Shown here: one piece after another, positions 24,200 to 32,636 of the stretch
Layout of the letters: each line of letters starts with the position of its first letter
How positions within the stretch are numbered: position 1 is the stretch's first letter
Source: Actinomycetales bacterium
GTDB taxonomy: Bacteria > Actinomycetota > Actinomycetes > Actinomycetales > Microbacteriaceae
DNA length: 45,842 nucleotides
Reading direction: 5' to 3'
NCBI GenBank assembly: GCA_015655445.1
Contig: JAATFA010000009.1
Location: 1-45,842 of the forward strand
Position numbers and translations under genes: made by a program
Notes under the pieces: generated by a model
What the model was told of the DNA's origin: nothing
What the model saw: only the letters and a program-made list of their open reading frames with translations
Database searches by the model: none

Positions 24200-24273
24200 T
24201 TGCGGGGGCAGGATTTGAACCTACGACCTCTGGGTTATGAGCCCAGCGAGCTACCGAACTGCTCCACCCCGCG
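24200..24273 (-). tRNA. Initiator tRNA-fMet (CAT)
   Basis: On the minus strand the gene folds as a full cloverleaf: acceptor CGCGGGG/CCCCGCA, D stem GAGC/GCTC, anticodon arm CTGGG-CTCATAA-CCCAG, T arm GTAGG-TTCAAAT-CCTGC. The first pair is a C-A mismatch, and the anticodon stem ends in three G-C pairs, both initiator hallmarks. CCA is not encoded. A -10-like TAGAGT lies at 24281-24286. Confidence 0.95.
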
Positions 24274-24344
24274 GCGCAAGACTCTAGCTTAGCACACGGG
24301 TAGGCCTCGCCTGCCGCCGTGCGGCCCCGCGAGCGGCCCGGGGA

Positions 24345-27269
24345 TCACTGTCCGCCGGAGGCCGCGATCGCGCGCTCGAGGGCGTCCTGAAGTCGCTGGT
24401 CGGCTTGCGCTGCCGCGACGAGGTCGTTGTTCCGGTACGCCTGCTCGCGGTCCTGCAGCGCCTGCTGCGCGTCCGCGAGCGCCTGCTGCAGCGCCTCGTT
24501 CTGCGATCCGGTCGACCCGCTCGAGCCCGACCCCGTGCCCGTGCCGCTGTCGGAGCCCGTGCCGGTGTCCCCGCTCGAGCCGCCTTCGTCGGGCGGCGGG
24601 TTGTTCTCGACGCCCGTGTCGCCCGCCGACGCCCCCGAGTCGCCGCCGAAGAGGTCGTCGAGGGCCGCGTCGAGCGTGTCCTCGAAGGCGATCTTGTCGC
24701 CGAAGGCCACGAGCACCTTGCGCAGCAGCGGATAGCTCGTCTCGCCGTTCGACTGCACGTACACCGGCTGCACGTACAGCAGGCCGCCGCCCACGGGGAC
24801 CGTGAGCAGGTTGCCCCGTCGCACCGACGTGTTGCCCTGCTCGAGCAGCGCGAGCTGGTTGGCGACCGTCGTGTCGGAGCTGAACGAGTTGGACACCGAG
24901 CCGGGGCCCGGGACCGACGTCTGTTTAGGCAGGGTCAGGAGCGTGAGCTTGCCGTAGTCCGGTCCGGGATCGGAGTCGGCCGTCAGATAGCCCGTGAGCA
25001 CGTTGCGGGAGTTCGCGCCCGATCCCCCGGGTATGTAGGTCGTGTAGAGCGTGAAGCTCGGCTTGGAGGTGCCGGGAACCTGCATCGTGAGGTAGTACGC
25101 CGGCTGCGGCTTCGGGTTCGCGCGGGACGAGGTCGGGTCGCTCGGCGTCGTCCACGCGTCGTCGCCCTGGAAGAACGTGCCCGGGTCGGTCACGTGGTAG
25201 GTCGCGAGCACGTCCCGCTGCACCTTGAACATGTCCTCGGGGTACTTCACGTGCGCGAGCAGCTCCGTGCTCATGTCGCTCTGCGGCTTGACGGTGGTGG
25301 GGAAGATCTTCTCCCAGGTCTTCAGGATCGGGTCCTTCGCGTCCCACGCGTAGAGCGTCACCTTGCCGTCGTACGCGTCGACCGTCGCCTTGACCGAGTT
25401 GCGGATGTAGTTGATGTCGTCGTTGGCGACGAAGGACGGCGTGGCCGTGTACTTGTCCTGGATCGCGCTCGACATCGACTTGACGTCCGAGTAGGGGTAG
25501 TTGGCGCTCGTCGTGTAGCCGTCGATGATCCACACGACCCGCCCGTCGACGACCGCGGGATACGGGTTGCTGTCGAGCGTGAGGTACGGCGCGACCTTCG
25601 AGACGCGCTTGGCCGGGTCGCGGTCGTAGAGGATCTGCGAGTCGCTGTTGACGGCGTCCGAGAGGAAGATCTGCTCGGACTGGAACTTGATCGCATAGGC
25701 GAGCTTCGTGAAGGCGTTGTCGAGCTTGGGGCCGCCGTCGCCTCGGAACGTCGTCTGCTTGTTCGCCGACTCGTCCTGCCCCGAGGCGGGGTAGTCGAGC
25801 TCGCGTGGCTTCGCGCCCTTCGGCGCGCCCACGATCGAGTAGTCGGGCGAGTCCTCGCCGAAGTAGATGCGCGGCTGATACGAGCCGAGCTCACCCTTAG
25901 ACGGGATGTCCGACTCGAGGAACACGGGCTGGCCGTCGGGTGCGCGCTGATTGCCGTAGGCGGCGACGACGCCGTAGCCGTGCGTGTAGATGACGTGGTC
26001 GTTGAGCCACCCGCCCGAGCTCTGCCCGTTCTGGTTGAGCTCGCGCACGGCGATGACCGTGTCCTGCGTCTTGCCGTCGATGCTGTACCGGTCGACGTCG
26101 AGGTATTGGGGGAACTGGTAGAACTGCCGCACGACCTGCAGCTGCTTGAACGTCTCCGACACGAGCGACGGGTCGATGATGCGGATGTTCGCCGTCGTCT
26201 CCGCGTCCGAGCGCAGCGCGCCGGGCTGCGCTGTCGTCGTCGCGTCGTACGGCACCTCCTGCACGTCCGAGACGCCGTAGGCCTGCCGCGTCGCGGCGAT
26301 GTTCCGCTGGATGTACTCCGACTCGAGCGTCTGGGCGCTCGGGTCGACCTGGAACTTCTGCACGACCCACGGGTAGATGCCGCCGACCACGAGGGCCGCG
26401 ACTATGAGCAGGGCCGTGCCGACGATCGGCAGACGCCAGCGGCCGATGACGGCCGTGACGATGAAGAGCACCGCGACGAGGGCGGCGATACCGGCGAGGA
26501 TCTGCCGCGCGGGGATCGTCGCGTTCACGACCGAGTAGCCCGCGCCCGTGTTGAGGAACCCGTCGTTCGAGCTGTACAGGGTGATGTACTGGTCGAGCCA
26601 GATGCTCACGGCCTGCAGCGCGAGGTAGACCGCGCACGTCACGGCGATCTGCACGCGCGCCGTGCGCGAGATGCGCACCTCCCGCCCCGTGATCCGGATG
26701 CCGCCGTAGAGATAGTTGGTCGCGAGCGCCGCGAGCACGGAGATGAACACGACCGCGGAGGCGAAGCCGACGGCGCCGTGGAAGAGCGGCAGGTCGAAGA
26801 CGTAGAAGGACACGTCGAGGCCGAACTGCGGGTCCTTCGTGCCGAACGGCGTGCGGTTGAGCCACTCGAGGATCGTCTGCCAGTGCGAGGACGACGCGAT
26901 GCCGCCGAAGATGCCGAGCACGATCGGGATGCCCCACATCGCGATGCGGCGGAGCGGCTCGACGACCTGCTGATAGCGGTCGAGCTGGGAGTTGAGCCGC
27001 GCGTAGACGGGCCGGAACCGGAACCCGATCTCGATGCTCGCCCACACGGGGACGGCCATGCCGAAGAAGCCGAGCGCGAAGGTGCCGATGCGCGCGAGCC
27101 ACTCCGTCGTGTATACGCCCAGATAGCCGAGCTGGTCATACCAGAGCACATCGGTGTAGATGGCGCAGAACACGAAGAACGCGATCACGAGCACCGCGAG
27201 CACGGCGGCGGCGATCGCGACCGTCGCCCGCGTGCGATTGGCTGGCCGCTGTGCTGGGGTGGACGTCAC
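24345..27269 (-). CDS. UPF0182 family integral membrane protein
   Basis: A 974-residue protein of the UPF0182 family, widespread in Actinobacteria and of unknown function. The N-terminal third carries about seven membrane spans (for example VAIAAAVLAVLVIAFFVFC and FALGFFGMAVPVWASIEIG). A large extracytoplasmic region follows, with family landmarks such as WYDQLGYLGVYTTEWL, RAPDGQPVFLESDIPSKGEL and YFGEDSPDYSIVGAPKG. The C-terminus is Ser/Gly/Thr-rich and then a Gln/Ala coiled-coil-like tail. The GTG start has GAGGAAGAG before it, and a -10-like TAGGAT lies at 27303-27308 on the same strand. It follows the YlbL-like gene by 72 bp. Confidence 0.95.
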   Translation of the reverse strand: MTSTPAQRPANRTRATVAIAAAVLAVLVIAFFVFCAIYTDVLWYDQLGYLGVYTTEWLARIGTFALGFFGMAVPVWASIEIGFRFRPVYARLNSQLDRYQQVVEPLRRIAMWGIPIVLGIFGGIASSSHWQTILEWLNRTPFGTKDPQFGLDVSFYVFDLPLFHGAVGFASAVVFISVLAALATNYLYGGIRITGREVRISRTARVQIAVTCAVYLALQAVSIWLDQYITLYSSNDGFLNTGAGYSVVNATIPARQILAGIAALVAVLFIVTAVIGRWRLPIVGTALLIVAALVVGGIYPWVVQKFQVDPSAQTLESEYIQRNIAATRQAYGVSDVQEVPYDATTTAQPGALRSDAETTANIRIIDPSLVSETFKQLQVVRQFYQFPQYLDVDRYSIDGKTQDTVIAVRELNQNGQSSGGWLNDHVIYTHGYGVVAAYGNQRAPDGQPVFLESDIPSKGELGSYQPRIYFGEDSPDYSIVGAPKGAKPRELDYPASGQDESANKQTTFRGDGGPKLDNAFTKLAYAIKFQSEQIFLSDAVNSDSQILYDRDPAKRVSKVAPYLTLDSNPYPAVVDGRVVWIIDGYTTSANYPYSDVKSMSSAIQDKYTATPSFVANDDINYIRNSVKATVDAYDGKVTLYAWDAKDPILKTWEKIFPTTVKPQSDMSTELLAHVKYPEDMFKVQRDVLATYHVTDPGTFFQGDDAWTTPSDPTSSRANPKPQPAYYLTMQVPGTSKPSFTLYTTYIPGGSGANSRNVLTGYLTADSDPGPDYGKLTLLTLPKQTSVPGPGSVSNSFSSDTTVANQLALLEQGNTSVRRGNLLTVPVGGGLLYVQPVYVQSNGETSYPLLRKVLVAFGDKIAFEDTLDAALDDLFGGDSGASAGDTGVENNPPPDEGGSSGDTGTGSDSGTGTGSGSSGSTGSQNEALQQALADAQQALQDREQAYRNNDLVAAAQADQRLQDALERAIAASGGQ

Positions 27270-27302
27270 GCTCTTCCTCGGGGGTGTCGGCGAACGGCAC
27301 CC

Positions 27303-27308
27303 ATCCTA
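27303..27308 (-). promoter_or_regulatory. Candidate -10 box for the UPF0182 gene
   Basis: TAGGAT on the minus strand, 33 bp before the GTG start of the UPF0182 gene and inside the short gap after the protease gene. No good -35 is seen. Confidence 0.35.
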
Positions 27309-27341
27309 GGGGCGCGGTCCTTGGAGATCGCCGCAGCAGTG

Positions 27342-28466
27342 TCAGCCCGCGGCGCGGCAGGTGGGCAGCGCGGAGACGTCGCCGTGGTCGGCGATCGTCT
27401 CGAGCACGTGTCGCGCGTCCCGGAGCGTCGAGACCGCGAACACGCGCAGACCGTGCGGCACGTGGCCGACGACCTCGTCGCAATTGCCCTTCGGGGCGAG
27501 GAACCACGTCGCGCCCGCGCGGGCGGCCCCGTACATCTTCTGCTGGATGCCGCCGATCTCGCCCACATCGCCGTCGGGGTCGATCGTGCCCGTGCCCGCG
27601 ACGCGCTGCCCGCCGTTGAGCTCGCCGGGCGTGAGCTTGTCGATGATGCCGAGGGCGAACATCATGCCCGCGCTCGGCCCGCCGACGTTCTGCAGCTGGA
27701 TCTTGACCTCGAACGGGAAGCGGAAGTCCTCCCCGATGTAGACGCCGAGCACGGGCGTCGGGCGGGCGCCGCCGCTCGAGGTCGGCGTGACCGACACGGT
27801 CTGCTGCGTGCCCGAGCGCTCGACCACGATCTGCACGGGATGCCCGCTCCCCGTCTTCGCGATCGCCGCGCGCAATCCGTCGAGGTCGTCGATCGCGCGG
27901 CCGTCGACGCTCACGATCGTGTCGCCCGCGCGCAGCACGCCGTCGGCGGGGGCGCCCTTCTCCACCGAGCTCACGACGACGCTCGTCGTGTACGAGTAGC
28001 CGAGCTCGGAGAGCGCCGCGGCCTGGGCCGCCTTCTGCGAGGCCTGCATGTCCTCGTAGCCCTGCTGGTTGGACTGCTCCACGGTCTCGCCGTCCGGGTA
28101 GACCTCATGGATCGGCACGACGCGCTCGCTCGGGTCGAACCACGCGACCGCGAGGTCGAGCCAGCTCGGATGCTGCTGCGGGTCGCCGACGACGCTCACC
28201 GTGAGCATGTCGAGCGTGCCCGCGGTCGGATACGTCTTCTCGCCCTGGATGTCGATGACGGGCACCGTGGAGGAGCCGACGCGCGTCGTGCCGAGCGTGT
28301 TGAAGACCGGCCCCGGGCGCTCGATGACGTAGGGCGCGGGGCTGAGCGCGAGGAGCATCGTCGCGACGAGCGCGAGCACGACGAGGGTCCACCCGATCCA
28401 CGCCGTCCGCCGCGCACGGCGGTCGCGCTCCGCGCGCTCGCGCTCGAGGCCGGCGAAGAGTGTCAC
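27342..28466 (-). CDS. YlbL-type PDZ / S16 (Lon-like) membrane protease
   Basis: A protein of about 374 residues with one N-terminal membrane span (GWTLVVLALVATMLLAL), a central PDZ domain (GAPADGVLRAGDTIVSVDGR) and a C-terminal S16 Lon-type peptidase domain. The catalytic Ser is in GGPSAGMMFALG and the Lys in EIGGIQQKMYG. The GTG at 28466 is chosen because AGGAG lies just upstream; an in-frame GTG at 28517 has no ribosome site. It likely degrades or regulates membrane or exported proteins. It is divergent from the DUF2342 gene, with 158 bp between. Confidence 0.92.
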   Translation of the reverse strand: MTLFAGLERERAERDRRARRTAWIGWTLVVLALVATMLLALSPAPYVIERPGPVFNTLGTTRVGSSTVPVIDIQGEKTYPTAGTLDMLTVSVVGDPQQHPSWLDLAVAWFDPSERVVPIHEVYPDGETVEQSNQQGYEDMQASQKAAQAAALSELGYSYTTSVVVSSVEKGAPADGVLRAGDTIVSVDGRAIDDLDGLRAAIAKTGSGHPVQIVVERSGTQQTVSVTPTSSGGARPTPVLGVYIGEDFRFPFEVKIQLQNVGGPSAGMMFALGIIDKLTPGELNGGQRVAGTGTIDPDGDVGEIGGIQQKMYGAARAGATWFLAPKGNCDEVVGHVPHGLRVFAVSTLRDARHVLETIADHGDVSALPTCRAAG

Positions 28467-28612
28467 CGCGCTCCTGTCGAATGGGGAAGGACGACGCCGA
28501 GCGACCCCGGCTCCCACCGAGTCTCCCGCGCCGGGGTTCGGTGTTCGCTGTGGGCGTGCGCGCCGGCCCTCCAGCCTAGGCGAATTCGCGGCCGCGCCTT
28601 CGCGGCGCGGGC

Positions 28613-28618
28613 TACCGT
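28613..28618 (+). promoter_or_regulatory. -10 box of a probable leaderless promoter
   Basis: TACCGT lies 6 nt before the ATG of the DUF2342 gene, matching the TANNNT-N6/7-RTG layout of leaderless actinobacterial mRNAs. No ribosome site is possible in that space. Confidence 0.55.
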
Positions 28619-28624
28619 AGGGGC

Positions 28625-29995
28625 ATGCCTGACGAGCCGCGCGACGATTCGGACGACGAATTCCGCGACATGCTCCGCGCGTTCCTCTCCGGAGAGGGCG
28701 ACATCGACCCGAGCCGGCTCGCGAGCGCCGCCGGCCTGCCCAACGACCCCGAGCTCGTCTCGCGGCTCATCGGCCAGCTCCAGCAGGCGCTCGCCTCGAG
28801 CGGCGACGGGGTCAACTGGGGGCTCGCGAACGAGCAGGCGCGCACGATCGCGTCCCGCTCCTCCGTGGTGACCCTGCCCCAGGAGCGCACGCAGCTCGAG
28901 CAGGCGCTCTCGATCGCCGCGCTCTGGCTCGACGAGGTGACCTCCGTGCCGCCGCTCCCGAGGACGCCGCGGCTCATGAGCCGATCGGAATGGGCCCTCG
29001 CCACGATGCCCGTGTGGACGCAGCTCGCCGAGCCCGTCGCGCTCTCGATCGCCAACGCGCTCACCGAGGTCCTCCGCGAGCAGACGCCGGAGGAGATGGC
29101 GGGTCTGCTGCAGAACGCCGGACAGATCATGCGGAACGTGGGCGGCACCCTCTTCGCGATGCAGCTCGGCCAGGTCGTCGGGCAGCTCTCGACCGAGGTC
29201 GTCTCCGGCGGGGACGTCGGCATCCCCCTGCTCGACGAGGAGGCGGCTCTCATCCCGCAGAACGTCGCGGCCTTCGCGAGCGGGCTCGGCATCCCCACCG
29301 ACCAGGTGCAGCTCTACCTCGCCGTACGCGAGCTCGCGCACGCGCGGCTGTTCCGGCACGCCAAGTGGCTGCGCCTGCAGCTGCTGACCTCCATCACCGA
29401 GTTCGCCTCCGGCATCCGCATCGACACCGAGCGGCTCGAGCAGCTCGCCGCCGACTTCGACCCGCAGAACCCCGAGGAGCTGCGCGAGGCCGTCACGAGC
29501 GGCGCGCTCATCCCGCCGAAGACCGGCGACCAGCTCGCCGCGCTCGCGCGGCTCGAGACGATGCTCGCCCTCATCGAGGGCTGGGTCGACACGGTCACCC
29601 AGCGTGCGACGCTGCGCCTGCCGCGCGCCGACGCGGTCGCGGAGACGGTCAAGCGGCGCCGGGCCTCCGGCGGCCCCGCCGAGTCCGCGTTCGCGACGCT
29701 CGTGGGCCTCGAGCTGCGCCCGCGCCGCCTGCGCGAGGCCGCCGCGATGTGGCAGGCGGTCACCGACGCCGTGGGCCCGGAGCGACGCGACGACCTGTGG
29801 TCGCATCCGGACCTCGTGCCCACGGGCGAGGACGTCGACGACCCGCAGGCGCTCATCGCCCGCCTCACCGGCGGCGCGCCCGAGCCCGACGAGTTCGACC
29901 GAGCGATCGAGGAGCTGCTCGACGACGTCGACGGCGAGCGTCCACACGAGGACGACCGTGGCCGCCAGGAGGACGAGGGTCCCGCCGGGAGCTGA
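28625..29995 (+). CDS. DUF2342 family putative zinc-dependent metalloprotease
   Basis: A 456-residue protein of the actinobacterial DUF2342/putative hydrolase family (TIGR03624 type). The key segment VRELAHARLFRHAKWLRLQL, at about residues 232-252, holds the putative metal-binding Glu/His residues. Other landmarks are WTQLAEPVALSIANALTE and the conserved FDPQNPEELREAVTSG. The acidic C-terminus (EELLDDVDGERPHEDDRGRQ) looks disordered. Its ATG follows a TACCGT box by 6 nt, suggesting a leaderless transcript. Next to it are the cyclodehydratase-like and helicase genes, a usual neighbourhood in the phylum. Substrate unknown. Confidence 0.88.
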   Translation: MPDEPRDDSDDEFRDMLRAFLSGEGDIDPSRLASAAGLPNDPELVSRLIGQLQQALASSGDGVNWGLANEQARTIASRSSVVTLPQERTQLEQALSIAALWLDEVTSVPPLPRTPRLMSRSEWALATMPVWTQLAEPVALSIANALTEVLREQTPEEMAGLLQNAGQIMRNVGGTLFAMQLGQVVGQLSTEVVSGGDVGIPLLDEEAALIPQNVAAFASGLGIPTDQVQLYLAVRELAHARLFRHAKWLRLQLLTSITEFASGIRIDTERLEQLAADFDPQNPEELREAVTSGALIPPKTGDQLAALARLETMLALIEGWVDTVTQRATLRLPRADAVAETVKRRRASGGPAESAFATLVGLELRPRRLREAAAMWQAVTDAVGPERRDDLWSHPDLVPTGEDVDDPQALIARLTGGAPEPDEFDRAIEELLDDVDGERPHEDDRGRQEDEGPAGS

Positions 29996-30047
29996 GCCGC
30001 GGGCGTCTGTGGACGGCGCAGCCGACGGGAGGCGGGCGCGCGGCATC

Positions 30048-30875
30048 ATGGCGCGCATGGCCCTCCTGCTCGATCCCTCCGCTCCCGCCGTGTGGCGCTC
30101 GCCCTCGAGCGTGCAGTTCGGCGTCGACCCCGTGCGCGTCGTGCTCGAGACCGTCTCGACGCTCGACGAGCGGCTGCTCGGCGCCCTCGCGCGCGGGGCG
30201 ACGCGTGCGGCGCTCGAGACGCTCGCGGTCCACGTCGGCGGCGCGGCGGCGGACGCGGACGCGCTGCTCGAGCGGCTCGCGCCCGTCATCGTGCGCGGCG
30301 GGTCGCGGGCGCGCCCTCCCGCGCGCGTCGCGATCGACGGCACGGCTCGAGCGCTCGCGGGCGCGACCGCCGTGCGGATCGCCGAGATGCTCGCGGCCGA
30401 GGGGGTCATGATCGCGCGCGAGGACGCGTCCGTCGCGGTGCTCCTCGCCTCGTACGTCGTCCCGCCGCGCCTGGCCGGGCACTGGCTGCGGCGGGACGCG
30501 CGTCACCTCCCGATCGTCTTCGGCGAGCGCGCCGTCACGATCGGACCGCTCGTGGAGCCCGGGCGCGGGCCGTGCCTCACGTGCCTCGACCTGCACCGCA
30601 CCGACGCCGACCCCTCGTGGCCGGCGATCGCGAGCCAGCTCCTCTCCCGCCGGAGCGCGGCGGAGACGCCCCTGCTCGCCGCGGAGGCGACCTCGTTCGC
30701 GGTGCGCGCGCTGCTCGCCGGCGGACGCGAGCTGCATGGCGAGTCCGTGCGGATCGACGCCGAGACGGGCGAGCGGACGCACCGGCGGTGGCGCCGGCAT
30801 CCGCGCTGCCTGTGCTCGGACGCGACAGCCCTCGTCTCCTCCCCCTCCCCCCTCCCGCCCTCCCCCCACCCGTGA
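30048..30875 (+). CDS. TOMM cyclodehydratase-like / leader-peptide-binding-like protein
   Basis: A 275-residue protein resembling the bacteriocin-cyclodehydratase (ThiF/TOMM docking) domain proteins of Actinobacteria. Typical are GPLVEPGRGPCLTCLDLHRT and DPSWPAIASQLL. A CxxC in PCLTCLD and CLC near the C-terminus (HPRCLCSD) could form a zinc site. No precursor peptide or partner synthase is visible nearby, and similar genes sit beside the UvrD2 gene in other actinobacteria, so it may not make a natural product. The ATG at 30048 has GGGAGG 14 nt upstream; an ATG at 30057 is an alternative. The last 12 residues are a Pro/Ser run encoded by a C-rich tract. Confidence 0.72.
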   Translation: MARMALLLDPSAPAVWRSPSSVQFGVDPVRVVLETVSTLDERLLGALARGATRAALETLAVHVGGAAADADALLERLAPVIVRGGSRARPPARVAIDGTARALAGATAVRIAEMLAAEGVMIAREDASVAVLLASYVVPPRLAGHWLRRDARHLPIVFGERAVTIGPLVEPGRGPCLTCLDLHRTDADPSWPAIASQLLSRRSAAETPLLAAEATSFAVRALLAGGRELHGESVRIDAETGERTHRRWRRHPRCLCSDATALVSSPSPLPPSPHP

Positions 30876-30931
30876 GGGGCGCCGGAATGCTGCGTGGGGG
30901 GCCTCATAGCCGCGCTATGCCGCCCCTCACG
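30871..30931. terminator. Large bidirectional hairpin shared by two convergent genes
   Basis: CGTGAGGGGCG (30871-30881) and CGCCCCTCACG (30921-30931) form a perfect 11-bp stem. The 39-nt loop contains an inner hairpin CATAGC-CGC-GCTATG. Both stop codons (TGA at 30873-30875; TCA for the opposite strand at 30927-30929) lie in the stem. C-rich (before) and G-rich (after) flanks can extend the pairing into both coding ends. Confidence 0.65.
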
Positions 30932-32636
30932 GAAGGGAGGGGGACGGGGATGGGCGGGGCGGGCGCAGCTCGCCGAGAAAGCGCGAGGCCTCACGCGGAC
31001 GCGGACTCCGCGGCCCCTGCTGCGCCCAGGAGAGGTGCAGGCGCTCTCGCGCGCGCGTGATGCCGACGTAGAGCAGGCGGCGCTCCTCGTCGATCGCCTC
31101 GATCCCCTGCGCGTACGCGATCGGCACGAGGCCCTCGCTCAGACCGACGAGGAAGACGGTCGGCCACTCGAGCCCCTTCGCCGAGTGCAGGGTCGCGAGC
31201 GTCACGGCGGAGCGCGTCGGCTCATGCTGCGCCGCCTGCCGCTGCGCGAGCTCGTCGACGAACGCACGCACCGTCGTGCCCTGCGGCGACGCCTCCGCGA
31301 GCGCGAGGATCGCGCCGAGCGACTCCCAGCGGTCCCGCACCGCCCCGCGCGCCTCGGGCGGGTCCTGCGTCCACCCGAGCGAGCGGATGACGTCGCTCAC
31401 GATCTTGAAGAGCGGCTCGTCGGGGCTCGCGACGGCGACCCCGCCGAGCAGGAGGATCGCCTGCCGCACCTCCGGCAGGTCGAAGAAGCGCGTCGCGCCG
31501 CGCACCTGATAGCTCACGCCCGCGTCCGCGAGCGCCGCCTCGATCGCGGCCGCCTGCACGTTGACGCGGTACAGCACGGCGATGTCCTCCGGCCGCTCCC
31601 CGTCCGCGATGCGGTCCGCGATCGCCGCCGCGACCCCACGGGCCTCGGCGGCGTCCGTCGGATACGCGGTCACGACGGGCTCCGGGCCACGCGGCCGGTC
31701 TCCCGCCGCGTGCAGCTCGAGCGCCCCCGGACGCCCGCGCATGAGGCGATTGGCCGTCTCGACGATCGCGGGACTCGACCGGTAGTTCTGCTCGAGCCGC
31801 AGGACGACCGCCTCCGGATACCGCGACGCGAACCCGAGCAGGTACGAGCTCGACGCCCCCGCGAACGAGTAGATCGTCTGGCTCGCGTCGCCGACGACGC
31901 ACACGTCGGTGCGGTCGCCGAGCCAGAGGTCGAGCAGCCGCTGCTGCAGGGGCGAGACATCCTGGTACTCGTCGACGACGAAGAAGCGGTACTGCTCGCG
32001 CACCTGCTGCGCGACGCGCGGCTCCTGCTCGATCATGCCTGCCGTCACAAGCAGCACGTCCTCGAAGTCGATCTGCCGGCGCTCGTCCTTGACGCGCTCG
32101 TAGGCGCGCTGCAGCTCGGCGGCGGACTCCGCGGTCACCGAGGGTGGCAGGCTGCGGGACTCGGCGGCGCGCGCATACTCCTCGATCGAGAGCCCGGACA
32201 CCTTGCGCCACTCGATCTCCCCCGCGAGGTCGCGCAGCGACGCCGTGTCGAGCCGCAGACGCAGGCTCTCGGATGCCTGCGCGAGCAGGCGCCCCTTCGC
32301 CTCGAGCACATGCGGCGGCCGCCCTCCGGCCACGACGGGCCAGAAGTAGCTGAGCTGCGAGAGCGCCGCGGAGTGGAATGTGCGCGCGGCGACGCCGGCC
32401 GCGCCGAGCAGGCGCAAGCGCGTCCGCAGCTCCCCGGCCGCGCGCGTCGTGAACGTGAGCGCCATGACGCGGTTGGGCGCGTAGACGCCCGACGCCACGC
32501 CGTAGGCGATGCGGTGGGTGAGCGCGCGCGTCTTGCCCGTCCCCGCGCCCGCGAGCACGCACACGGGCCCGAGCAGCGCCTCCACGGCGGAACGCTGCTG
32601 GTCGTCGAGGTCCTCGAGCAGCGCCGCGCCCGTCAC
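30927..32636 (-). CDS. UvrD2-like SF1A DNA helicase
   Basis: A 569-residue 3'-5' DNA helicase. Motifs: Walker A AGAGTGKT (29-36), GRPPHVLEAKG region, DEAD-like VDEYQDVSPLQ, QTIYSFAGA, QNYRSSPAIV, ATLHSAKGLEWPTVFLVG and VGITRARERLHLSW. It matches the UvrD2 place in actinobacterial synteny (beside NudC and near AdnAB). It is shorter than mycobacterial UvrD2 (about 700 residues) and ends soon after the last helicase motif, with a Pro/Ser tail, so the C-terminal tetracysteine/HRDC region is absent. The GTG start overlaps the NudC stop as GTGA. Confidence 0.93.
   Translation of the reverse strand: MTGAALLEDLDDQQRSAVEALLGPVCVLAGAGTGKTRALTHRIAYGVASGVYAPNRVMALTFTTRAAGELRTRLRLLGAAGVAARTFHSAALSQLSYFWPVVAGGRPPHVLEAKGRLLAQASESLRLRLDTASLRDLAGEIEWRKVSGLSIEEYARAAESRSLPPSVTAESAAELQRAYERVKDERRQIDFEDVLLVTAGMIEQEPRVAQQVREQYRFFVVDEYQDVSPLQQRLLDLWLGDRTDVCVVGDASQTIYSFAGASSSYLLGFASRYPEAVVLRLEQNYRSSPAIVETANRLMRGRPGALELHAAGDRPRGPEPVVTAYPTDAAEARGVAAAIADRIADGERPEDIAVLYRVNVQAAAIEAALADAGVSYQVRGATRFFDLPEVRQAILLLGGVAVASPDEPLFKIVSDVIRSLGWTQDPPEARGAVRDRWESLGAILALAEASPQGTTVRAFVDELAQRQAAQHEPTRSAVTLATLHSAKGLEWPTVFLVGLSEGLVPIAYAQGIEAIDEERRLLYVGITRARERLHLSWAQQGPRSPRPREASRFLGELRPPRPSPSPSLP

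Noticed and set aside
13696-24273. Mobile element carrying the fluoride genes
   Set aside because: No integrase, transposase or terminal repeats are visible; only the tRNA neighbour and a weak direct repeat suggest transfer.
24405-28871. Very long forward open frame opposite UPF0182 and the protease
   Set aside because: Arg/Val/Asp-rich low-complexity translation with no family signal; it is the shadow of two well-recognised genes on the minus strand.
30048-30875. Complete thiazole/oxazole peptide biosynthesis cluster
   Set aside because: Only one cyclodehydratase-like gene is present, without precursor, YcaO or dehydrogenase genes.
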